Part shown: positions 17,422 through 28,300 of the stretch, piece by piece
How positions within the stretch are numbered: position 1 is the first letter of the stretch
How the letters are laid out: the number at the start of each line of letters is the position of its first letter
Assembly (NCBI RefSeq): GCF_007845635.1
Contig: NZ_SELG01000035.1
Location: forward strand, 1-64,000
DNA from: Apibacter muscae
GTDB taxonomy: Bacteria; Bacteroidota; Bacteroidia; Flavobacteriales; Weeksellaceae
Reading direction: 5' to 3'
DNA: 64,000 nucleotides
Translations under genes and position numbers: made by a program
The notes under the pieces: generated by a model
What the model was told of the DNA's origin: nothing
Database searches by the model: none
Seen by the model: the letters and a program-made list of their open reading frames with translations, nothing else

Positions 17422-20355
17422 TTATATTTTAATTATCTTCTTTACGGTTGTTTTTCCTTCTTGTTTTATTTTTATAAAGTATACTCCGGGTGCTAAGCTT
17501 TGGATATTCATGGTTGTGATTCCTTCTTGTTTTTGAAGTATTCGTCCGTTCGTATCAATGATTTCTATGATTATTTTCTTCCCTTCTTTGGTGCCTTTTA
17601 TATGGATATAGCTAGTGGCTGGATTGGGGGTAATGGTTACTTCTTGTTCATAGTTTTCTAGTTGATTTTCTAGAATATTTATTTTTTTTATTTCTATGGT
17701 TTGTTCTGTTTTTTGTTCTGTTCCGTCTGAATAGGTGGCAAATAGGGTGATGGTGTAGATTCCTTCTTTTTCTAGGGTTAGGTTGAGTTCTGGGTCTGTG
17801 TAGGTTCTTTTTTCTGTGCCTATTTTTACTTCCCAGTAGTATGTTTCGGGTTGTTCTTGGAATTTGGGCGTGAAATGTAGGGGCTCGTGGGGTTCTGCTT
17901 TAGTTTTTGGGGCTTCTATGCTTTGGTTTTTCTTGGTTTGTTGTTGGTTTTCTTGCTTTTTAAGTCTTAATACGGCCATGTATTCTTCTCCGTCTAGGGT
18001 TTTAGTTCCACCTATTAGTATTTTATCGTCTGACTGTACTTGTACAATTTGGGCATCTAGGGATGGATCTATGATATAGATGCCTTGGTTGGCGAAATTG
18101 ATATCTAGTTTGCCTTCTGGAGTTAATTGTAGGAGTTGATTTTCTCCTTGGGTGGTTTTGGCGTGTATTAGCACTTTGTCGTCAGGCAATATTTGATAGG
18201 TAAATGTACTGATTTCTAATATCGAATTTAAGTCTACTTTTCCGTGGGTTCCATAGCTTAGATCTGGATCTCCATCCGGTAAATATCTTTCTAGTTGGGT
18301 CATACTTTTGGACAATATTTTATGGTCTGACTGTACTTTTATAGTACCACCTTTAAAGGGGATAAATGTTTGGTCAATAGATCCATTGGAGTTAAAACGT
18401 CTAATATAATCTGGAATTAGCATGCTATTAAGAGATCCATCTGAAAAAAATTTTCCTTCTACTAACAATTGATCGCCTTGCAATGCTATACTCTGGATTT
18501 GATTTTCGTCTTGTGCATTTATTAAAAAATCTTTGTCAAAGGTAAAGGTATTATCTAAGGTCCCGTCCGGGTTATTTCTATATATATTCTGTTCTGCTAC
18601 TAACAACCCTACCGCGCTAGGAAAATATTTTTTTCTTATAAATATATATTTTCCATCCGGTTGAATTGCTAATACATCCGAATGATTGCTACCTCTATCC
18701 ATGGAAGGCGTGCTATTTAATAGTAATCCATTATTAGTATAACTATTGATATAAGTTCCAACAGTTTTAATACTTCCATCCATGGAATTAATTTTTAAAA
18801 AACCATTAGAATAAAAAATGTTTTGCCCTAGACTTAATGGTGAATACTCATTTTTTATAGGATTAAATCCTGAATCAAAGCTACCGTTTTCTAACAACCT
18901 CCATATGGTTGATGAGCCTAGCAATAATTTATTATCCGGTTGAACTCCCATAGTGAAGATGCTTTGCTTTTCAGAAGGTATAGGATAAATCATTTTTCCG
19001 CCTTTACCAAAAGTTAAAATAGGGTTTCCTCTTTGATCAAATTTATATAATGTTAATCCATATGTTTCCTCTCCATTGTATCCACCTATGGCAAGTATAT
19101 TACCATCTTTAAGTTGTATGGTTCCAATAACATTACTTTCTGAAAGTGTTTCTTGAAAATTAGTTAAATTTATTTTACCCTGATTTCCAAAATCAGTATC
19201 TACTGTACCGTCTGATTTCAGAAGAGATAATGCGCCTTTGTACATAACTTGATTAGGAAAATTTAATTTTATCCCTCCCAAAGAACTTGCAGATATTAAA
19301 AATCCTCCACCTGAAAGCTCTAAAACACGATTATAGTTCATATAAACAGAGCCAATTTCTGGTTCTGTCAAACTACCGGTAGATCCATCTGTATTAGGAT
19401 AAAAAATAGTATCTATATATTTTAATTTACCATCCGAAGAAGTTTTGGTAAAAATCATACTTGGAAAAGTTAAACCATCATCAAATTCATTTAACCCCAG
19501 TATTGAGCCGTCTTTACAAATTTGTATTTTTTGTAAATGAGCATTTATATTAGATCCTGGTACAACACTTACATATTTTATTACGGAAATGCCTTGACTA
19601 CTCTCTCCAAAATTTGTATCTAATATTCCTTCTGAAGTATATTTTATGAGATAAGAAGCCGCTTGATTTAAATTATCATATCCAGATACTGTAGCTCCTA
19701 TGATTATTTTCCCATCGGGTAAGACTAAAATATCTTCTATAGTTCGATAAACTATATCATAATCAGGTGTATATTTTACTTCTTGGGGTAATGGAATATT
19801 AATTGCTCCATTATTTCCAAAAGATTGGTCTATCTTCCCTTCGGAAGTAATCCTAACAACTTTCCCTCCGTTTAAGGCTAATATCAATTGATTCCCCTGC
19901 ATGGAAGCTCCTATATAGTTAGCATCAATTTCTTTGGAAAAATTATAATCATTAGAAACGGATAAGATTCCTTGATTTCCAAAAGACGTATCATAACTTC
20001 CGTCAGCCAAAAAACAATGAATGGTTAGAAGATTGGGATTTGTACTCTTTTTTATTCCTATTATTTTATGATCTGCTCTTTCAAAAATTCGATCTAGTGG
20101 TACTCGTATTCTTCCATTTTTCCCAAAACTGAAATCTTGCGTATAATCTTCATTTATTCGTATAACTCCTGTAGTTCCTGATATAAGTATTTTTCCATTG
20201 TGTAATTGAACATAATCGGTGGCAAATTGTTTGTCTCCTTTTAGTTGGTGTAGGGCCATGCCTTGGGTACCATAATTGGTATCTACCTCATATTGTTGTG
20301 CTTGGAAGAAGCTAAACAAAAATATACATACGAACAGAGTAAATTTTTCTTTCAT
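17422..20355 (-). CDS. Delta-60 repeat protein with T9SS sorting domain (paralogue 2)
   Basis: A 977-residue paralogue of the gene at 14367-17303 with the same layout: signal peptide (MKEKFTLFVCIFLFSFFQAQ), delta-60/DUF5122 beta-propeller repeats to about residue 800, a charged linker, a PKD-like domain and a T9SS type A sorting domain. Residues 1-125 and about 725-977 are nearly identical to the neighbour, as is a central block around YKFDQRGNPILTFGKGGKMI (about 440-505). Residues 125-430 and 505-720 differ strongly, with different loop sequences in each repeat. The pattern fits duplication followed by diversification of exposed parts, or gene conversion of the ends. Function and ligand are unknown. 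Confidence 0.9.
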   Translation of the reverse strand: MKEKFTLFVCIFLFSFFQAQQYEVDTNYGTQGMALHQLKGDKQFATDYVQLHNGKILISGTTGVIRINEDYTQDFSFGKNGRIRVPLDRIFERADHKIIGIKKSTNPNLLTIHCFLADGSYDTSFGNQGILSVSNDYNFSKEIDANYIGASMQGNQLILALNGGKVVRITSEGKIDQSFGNNGAINIPLPQEVKYTPDYDIVYRTIEDILVLPDGKIIIGATVSGYDNLNQAASYLIKYTSEGILDTNFGESSQGISVIKYVSVVPGSNINAHLQKIQICKDGSILGLNEFDDGLTFPSMIFTKTSSDGKLKYIDTIFYPNTDGSTGSLTEPEIGSVYMNYNRVLELSGGGFLISASSLGGIKLNFPNQVMYKGALSLLKSDGTVDTDFGNQGKINLTNFQETLSESNVIGTIQLKDGNILAIGGYNGEETYGLTLYKFDQRGNPILTFGKGGKMIYPIPSEKQSIFTMGVQPDNKLLLGSSTIWRLLENGSFDSGFNPIKNEYSPLSLGQNIFYSNGFLKINSMDGSIKTVGTYINSYTNNGLLLNSTPSMDRGSNHSDVLAIQPDGKYIFIRKKYFPSAVGLLVAEQNIYRNNPDGTLDNTFTFDKDFLINAQDENQIQSIALQGDQLLVEGKFFSDGSLNSMLIPDYIRRFNSNGSIDQTFIPFKGGTIKVQSDHKILSKSMTQLERYLPDGDPDLSYGTHGKVDLNSILEISTFTYQILPDDKVLIHAKTTQGENQLLQLTPEGKLDINFANQGIYIIDPSLDAQIVQVQSDDKILIGGTKTLDGEEYMAVLRLKKQENQQQTKKNQSIEAPKTKAEPHEPLHFTPKFQEQPETYYWEVKIGTEKRTYTDPELNLTLEKEGIYTITLFATYSDGTEQKTEQTIEIKKINILENQLENYEQEVTITPNPATSYIHIKGTKEGKKIIIEIIDTNGRILQKQEGITTMNIQSLAPGVYFIKIKQEGKTTVKKIIKI

Positions 20356-20462
20356 AAGTTAGTTTAAATTGAGTTGTAAAGATATTAATAATTTATATTA
20401 AGTTAAAAATATGATTCTTAAAATCTTATCGTTTTTTAAGTGTGCTTTAGATATTTGAATAG

Positions 20463-21779
20463 TTAGATATCAATTTCAAAATTACCTAAATGATCAATGG
20501 TATTCAATGATACTTTTTCTAGTTGATTTATAGATTGCTCCTGATAGTTTTTTGTTACCCGCACATAATTTTCTGTGTAGCCATACATCTTTCCATTTTT
20601 ATTTTCATGTTCCCAAAGAGCCATTTTAACTTTTCCTAACTGAGATTCATAAAAAGCTTGCCGTTTTTTTTCTGAAAGTATTTTTAACATTTTATTCCTT
20701 TTTTTTCTTTCCGATATTGGAACAATGCCTTCCATTTCAATAGCTTCTGTATGATCTCTTTCGGAATAGGTAAAAACATGTAAGTAACTAACCGGTAAAT
20801 TTTGAAGGAAAGTATAGGTTTCCATAAATTTTTGTTCTGTTTCCCCGGGGAAACCCACTATTACATCCACACCAATACAGGCATCTGGTAAAAGCTCTCT
20901 AATTTTATAAACCCGATCTTCATACAGGTTAGTGAGATATCTTCGTTTCATTTTTTTTAATATATCATCGCTTCCGGATTGCAAGGGAATATGAAAATGG
21001 GGAACAAATTTTTTAGATTTACTTACAAATTCAATGGTTTCATTTTTTAATAAATTGGGTTCTATGGATGAAATCCTAATTCTTTCAATCCCTGAAATTT
21101 TATCTAATCCTTGTACTAAATCTAAAAAAGTATGTTCATGTTTTTTATTGCCGTATTCTCCCTTTCCATAATCGCCTATATTTACTCCTGTTAAAACAAT
21201 TTCTTTAATATTTTTATCGGAAATTTCTTGGGCTTGCGATAGAACATTTTCTAGGGTGGACGAACGAGAAATTCCACGGGCTAAGGGTATGGTACAATAG
21301 GTGCATTTGTAATCGCAACCGTCTTGTACTTTTAAAAATGCTCGGGTTCTATCTCCTATGGAATAAGAACCTATAAAGAAATCGGCTTGGTCAATTTCAC
21401 AAGAATGTATTTGAGTTTCTGACTCCTTATGAATTTCTTGAAGATACTTATGAATATTAAATTTTTCTTTTGCTCCTAAAACCAAATCAACCCCTTCAAT
21501 TTTTGCTATTTCCTCGGGCTTTAATTGCGCATAACAACCTATAATACAAACAAATGCTTTAGGGTTTATTTGCAAGGCTCTTTTTACAATGGTTTTACAT
21601 TCTTTATCTGCATTTTCAGTTACCGAACAGGTATTAATTATATAAACGTCAGCAGCTTCTTCAAAAAATACTTTTTGAAAACCTTCCTTAAGTAATTGTC
21701 TTGCAATGGTTGAGGTTTCTGCAAAGTTTAATTTACACCCCAAAGTATAAAAGGCTACTGATTTATTTTTCTCTAACAT
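20463..21779 (-). CDS. mtaB: tRNA t6A37 methylthiotransferase MtaB
   Basis: A radical-SAM enzyme (438 aa) that converts N6-threonylcarbamoyladenosine at tRNA position 37 to its 2-methylthio form. The N-terminal UPF0004 domain begins YTLGCKLNFAET (Cys15) with further cluster Cys in NTCSVTENA (Cys51) and IGCYAQL. The radical-SAM cluster motif CDYKCTYC is at about residues 154-161. GxDVIVGFPGET follows near 305, and a TRAM-like C-terminus ends the protein. CKLN rather than CQMN after the glycine favours MtaB over MiaB. The gene is 60 nt downstream of the carbonic anhydrase on the same strand. A 14-bp inverted repeat flanks its start codon (separate entry). The window also encodes TsaD, needed for the t6A substrate. 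Confidence 0.94.
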   Translation of the reverse strand: MLEKNKSVAFYTLGCKLNFAETSTIARQLLKEGFQKVFFEEAADVYIINTCSVTENADKECKTIVKRALQINPKAFVCIIGCYAQLKPEEIAKIEGVDLVLGAKEKFNIHKYLQEIHKESETQIHSCEIDQADFFIGSYSIGDRTRAFLKVQDGCDYKCTYCTIPLARGISRSSTLENVLSQAQEISDKNIKEIVLTGVNIGDYGKGEYGNKKHEHTFLDLVQGLDKISGIERIRISSIEPNLLKNETIEFVSKSKKFVPHFHIPLQSGSDDILKKMKRRYLTNLYEDRVYKIRELLPDACIGVDVIVGFPGETEQKFMETYTFLQNLPVSYLHVFTYSERDHTEAIEMEGIVPISERKKRNKMLKILSEKKRQAFYESQLGKVKMALWEHENKNGKMYGYTENYVRVTKNYQEQSINQLEKVSLNTIDHLGNFEIDI

Positions 21780-21821
21780 GGTACAAATTTAATATTTTGC
21801 CATAAAAAAATCAGTAGCCTT
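21751..21821 (-). promoter_or_regulatory. Inverted repeat enclosing the mtaB start codon
   Basis: The arms 21751-21764 and 21808-21821 are perfectly complementary over 14 bp (AAGGCTACTGATTT). One arm lies upstream of mtaB and the other inside codons 6-10; the 43-nt loop holds the ATG. In the mRNA this could hide the start codon or, with the TTTT that follows the second arm, act as an attenuator. It may also serve the upstream carbonic anhydrase transcript as a terminator. Function is inferred. Confidence 0.45.
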
Positions 21822-21839
21822 ATTTTTTTATTTGTTAAT

Positions 21840-22574
21840 TTAATTATTTTCTACCCTTCTTCCATTTAAAGGCTGTATCGGTCTATTATTACTTTTGGGT
21901 AAATGTTTTGCGATATCTTCTATCTCATGTTCAGACATTAAAATAGGGTTTTTAAAAATAATCCAAGTGACATTTTCTGCACAAGGGGGTGTAGTTAATG
22001 ATCCTATATAAGTATAAAAAGTTTTATCTTTAGGATATAATTTTTCAGGATTGAATGACACATGTACCTCTTGGTTTTGTTCTTTACCTAAATTTTTAAA
22101 AACCTTTAATCTTTCAAAATATGAGTTTTCATCCCCCTCTTTAACCATCACTCCAATCACCAGTACCTTACCATCCATTGACCTATGCACAAAATGTAAT
22201 TCTAAAGGATAACGCACACCATCAATTGTATGCTCTGATTCTTCATGAGCATGAAACTGTGCCAAGGTAAAGTCTTGACCATTAAAATTAATCGAACTTC
22301 CTTCTTTAAAATCAAATTGCAGAGAATGTCCATTATCTTCTATCTTTTCAATCTCACCAGAACCGTATTGAAATTTCAATTTTGGTAATTTCTTGTTCTT
22401 TGTGGATTTATAAATATCTATGGGAGATTGATATTTTCCTTTTCCACATTGTTCATTCCCTTTAATCTCTCCCCAATGTTCCGGTGATTCAGATCCCTCG
22501 TATCCCCAGTGATGTTCTTGAGAGTTTGAAAATGAAAAGGAAAGTATTCCTACTAAAATAACTAATTTTTTCAT
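21840..22574 (-). CDS. Alpha-class carbonic anhydrase, exported
   Basis: A 244-residue zinc enzyme that interconverts CO2 and bicarbonate, probably in the periplasm. A signal peptide covers residues 1-19 (ends SFSNSQ). The alpha-class zinc ligands are visible in QFHAHEESEH (His108, His110) and LELHFVH (His127). Other family landmarks are HHWGYEG near 21, KYQSPIDI near 48-54, and LTTPPCAENVTWIIF near 193-207. Length is normal for bacterial alpha carbonic anhydrases. A sequence matching the -7 consensus on the minus strand (CAAATTTA at 22601-22608 read on the plus strand) lies just upstream, without a clear -33 element. The gene precedes mtaB, but a shared transcript is uncertain because of the hairpin at the mtaB start. 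Confidence 0.94.
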   Translation of the reverse strand: MKKLVILVGILSFSFSNSQEHHWGYEGSESPEHWGEIKGNEQCGKGKYQSPIDIYKSTKNKKLPKLKFQYGSGEIEKIEDNGHSLQFDFKEGSSINFNGQDFTLAQFHAHEESEHTIDGVRYPLELHFVHRSMDGKVLVIGVMVKEGDENSYFERLKVFKNLGKEQNQEVHVSFNPEKLYPKDKTFYTYIGSLTTPPCAENVTWIIFKNPILMSEHEIEDIAKHLPKSNNRPIQPLNGRRVENN

Positions 22575-22682
22575 ATTTAATTTAATTTTTAATTGGCATT
22601 CAAATTTATGAAACCTATTAATTAAATATGATATTAATTTTCTAAATCTATAATGGATTTATAGGAATAAAATAATTAAACA

Positions 22683-22715
22683 AAAAAACAAGAATATTCC
22701 TATTCTTGTTTTTTT
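22683..22715 (-). terminator. Hairpin downstream of the outer-membrane protein remnant
   Basis: A stem of at least 12 bp (AACAAGAATA core) with loop TTCC; T-rich on both strands. It lies just after the pseudogene stop, where its terminator is expected. Confidence 0.78.
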
Positions 22716-22735
22716 TTAAATATTAATGAAATAAA

Positions 22736-23230
22736 TTAAAACATAAATCCTAAGGTGAAAAATATATCATGTCCATAGGGGGAATATTTATCTTGTATTA
22801 ATTCATAATTTAACTGCAAAAGAAATGGCTTTAAATACAAACCACCACCTACTGAAAAGGCTGGTATAAAGTGATTTTTAGTTGTTTTAATATTACTATT
22901 AGAATACTCTTTCTTGTACCAATTATACATGACTTCAGGCTTAGCGCTTAAAACTATCCATTTTAAAGGAAAATAATTAGCAAAGAGGTTAATGCCTAGC
23001 ATGTTTTCTATATACTTATAACTATCAAATTCAAAATCCGTAAATAAATCTTATTGATTGTTGGATTTTCCATATCAATAACCAATTCCCGCTCCCACAA
23101 TAAAATTATCAGTGAATCTATATCCTACCTGCGGAGAAATTCCAAGAGACCAGTAATTATTAGATACACTAAAACTAAAATCTCCACCATAGACCATTTT
23201 TTAAGAATCAAATTTAGAAATGTTTTGTGA
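22736..23230 (-). pseudogene. Outer-membrane beta-barrel protein, broken by in-frame stops
   Basis: The minus-strand frame reads through as one protein if stops are ignored. From ATG at about 23197 it gives alternating beta-strand sequence (GGDFSFSVSN, SLGISPQVGYRFTDNFIVGAGIGY), then TGA, then YGKSNNQ, then TAA. The rest follows in the same frame (DLFTDFEF...), leading into an intact last 88 codons (22736-23002) that end LGFMF with a C-terminal aromatic residue typical of outer-membrane barrels. A third stop (TAA) lies two codons before the ATG, and the expected signal peptide is missing. There is no frameshift, so decay is by nonsense changes and looks fairly recent. The family is that of small Bacteroidota outer-membrane beta-barrel proteins of unknown function. 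Confidence 0.8.
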
Positions 23231-23253
23231 TTTAAAATTTGATATAAATAATT

Positions 23254-25197
<1,944 letters not shown>

Positions 25198-25305
25198 TTA
25201 TGTGAAAATTTTGTATTAAATAATTTTTAGGTATTTACAAAAATACGAATATTAAATGGATTTATTAAATCCGTAAACCTTTTATATGTGAAATTCATCA
25301 ACGAT

Positions 25306-28300
25306 TTATTTCATAAATTTAAGATAGGATAATGTGTCTTTTTTAGCAGAATTTTCTTCTTTTTTAGATTTATCTTTATCTTTATCTTTTTTTGTGTCTT
25401 TTTTCTTAAAAAGTTCTTTAAAGCTATTGAAAGATCTTTTATATATGATACTTCCTCCATATGCTTGATTATCGGCTCCTGAATTTGAAAGTAATGAAGT
25501 TTCCAAACCAAAGGTAGAGGGTTTAGAAAATCCACTAATGATTAGTGAACCGTCTGCATCTGTGGATACATCGTAATTAATTTTCGCACCATAAGTCCAA
25601 ACATCAGCGGCGCTTTTTTGTTCTAAAGGCATATTTACAGATCCTATGATTGACAATCTTTTATTGAGATGCAAGGTGGGATCTAATGAGATTCTATCAC
25701 TAGTATTATCTACTTTTGAACCTGCATTGTAAGATGCATTCAATGAGAAGGAATTATTTATGTTATTGATTACGGAGGTTAATTGTTTTAAAACTACATC
25801 GTAAGCAGAAGATGCGTAACTGCTTCCTCCCATATTACTAGCTATGAAATTTCCAAATAATACTATTCCTGCTACTTGATTAAATTTCTCTCCTTCGTTG
25901 TTGTTTAATTTCGTTTTTAATTGTTCGGCAATGGAAGAGGAAACATCTGCATTAATGTCAAAAGAAATTTCGGGTTTTGCTAAATTACCGGTTAGTAATG
26001 CTGTTACCGTTACATTGGAGGCTGGTACAGTTCCTATACCTAAGTAAGCACCTATATTACTTACAGATTTTGAATAGGTCGCTTTGATATCCATAATAGC
26101 AGCTGTCGGTGCTTGATTTTCCCATCGGATAGTACTTCCCGGGGTTATATTAAAGTCTTTATTCAAAAACATTTTATAGTAGTACTTACTATTCTCAGCA
26201 ATCGTATAGGTTCCATCCATGGTAATAACCCCGGATTGATTCATTTTAAATTGCAAGTTTTCAGTATTTCCTCTAACTTCAATATTATCCCCAGTTTCGT
26301 CGCTAATAATTATTTTTACCACCGAATTACTATGTGCGGTTACCTCTGCATTAATGGAAAATCCAGTAGGAGGTTTTTGATTTGAAATGGGTGCATCTTC
26401 GTCTTTTTGTTCTGGTAAAAATTTTATATAGCTTATATCTGTAGCATTTGTGGTACTACTACTATTTATAGTCAACGAGCTACCGTTAAGGGCAGTTGCT
26501 TTTGCCGAGAGCTGAATTCCGGAAGCGGTAGATCCGGTTAATGAAAAATTTCCTGAGGCGTAAACAGTTCCAAAAAACAAGTCATTATCTGTAATGGTTG
26601 TATTTAAGACTAATAATCTATTCGTGGAAAATTCTAAATCCATGCCCCATTCAGAGAAATTTTTAGTCATTAATGGTCCAAATACATTCCCTATCGTTCC
26701 GTCTTTAGTATCTCTTAGCTCAATATTGTCTAGAAGAAATATTCCATCAGAAATCTGTAAATCTTGATCTTTGGTTAGCTCATAATCTACTCCTGTAAAA
26801 TTTAACTTAAATCCTACTTTGGACATTGTTAGTATCCCTTGATATTTAGGATTAGTTATATCTCCTGTTATATGAACTTCGCCAGTAGCTGTTCCTCTAA
26901 ATCTAGACAATATACTTTGTAAAAAACTGCCAATGGGTGCTACATTCATTTCATTGGCAATAAGGTTAATGTCTAATTGTGCTGGTAAACCTTTCTTATT
27001 TTGAATGTACCCATTAGCTAAAAAATGTTTTCCTTTAGAATCTTCTAATTGAGCATCTATTTCATACTTATTTTCTAAAGAATTATAAACAGCATCTACG
27101 TTTAAGTTGCCTAATGCTTCTTTATTAAATTTTAGACCTTTAATTTCAAAATCCACGATGGGTTTAAATTCTTTGGAAGTTTTAAGAATTTCCACGGTTC
27201 CGCTAGCTACACCTTCAAAGGTCATATCTTTAAGCAAATTGGCGGGAATTACTTTTTCTAAGAGAACATTATTTAGGTCTAAATCAAAATTATAGTTGTC
27301 GTTAGAAGAATATTCGCCTGAAAGCATTATTTCTGAATCTGTTGATCTTAAACCAATTTTTTGCAAACTCAACTTACCAGTAATAGTGTTGTATATTGCT
27401 ATTGCTTCATTTGATTTAAATTCCGGATTTAAAGTCCATACTGTTTGAGGCATTTTAATATCTGATGGCTTAAATCCAAAAATAACATCATTTCCTTTTC
27501 TTGTTTGATATAAATTTAAATCAAAATTTGTTTTATTATCTTTGGTTTTTCCATAATTAAATTTAGTTGAAGCGAATAATGAATCATTCCTTTTAAAGCC
27601 AGAAAAATTTAAGTCGTTGATTGAATTATTTCCGATGCTTAAAGAGGATAAATTGCCCATAAACTGTTTGAGACTATCTGCCGTGTTTATAAATATATTG
27701 GGATTTTTTAGCTTTATATTATCATAGTAAACATATTCTGAAATCATTTGCACTTGCAATTGGTTCTTATCTCCAATATATCTTCCCGTTAATGTTGTTC
27801 CTGGGGAAATATTAGCTTTAATCATTAAAAGATCAAACAAATCTTTTTGTACATCAAGAATAAATGAAAATTCTTTTCCTTTAAAAGCTTTTTTAGGTTT
27901 ATAGTTTACCAATAAACTCCCCACCCCTTCTTGCAACATGGCTGGAACTTCATTGAGCTTATAATTTCCATAAATATTAGCTGTAAGCATATTTGGAGAG
28001 AAAATATCTAAATTTCTTAATCCATTGTCCATAGACGTTTGAATATTTATATCGTTGTAAGGAATTGAAATACTATCCTTAGTAATTGTTATGGAAGTAA
28101 TGTTAATTTTCCCCAATACATCGTCTATAGTACTAAATTTAACATCTGCATTTACATCTCCTCTAAATATGGTATTTTTATCAACCACATTAGTAAAATA
28201 AGATATATCTAATTTATTGATTTCTGCATCAAAAGTGGTCTTTATGGTTTTCTGCGAGAAATCCAGATTCCCTTCAAAGTTAAAGTCTACATGCTGATCG

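Larger units (their letters stand above)
17371..20400 (-). repeat. Tandem gene duplication, copy 2 (terminator, gene and leader)
   Basis: Second copy of the unit described at 14316-17345. The leaders upstream of the two start codons remain alignable for about 40 nt. Copy 1 keeps a sequence on the minus strand matching the -7 consensus (TACCTTTG, at 17325-17332); the matching place in copy 2 has changed its final G to A, and neither has a convincing -33 element. Confidence 0.78.
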
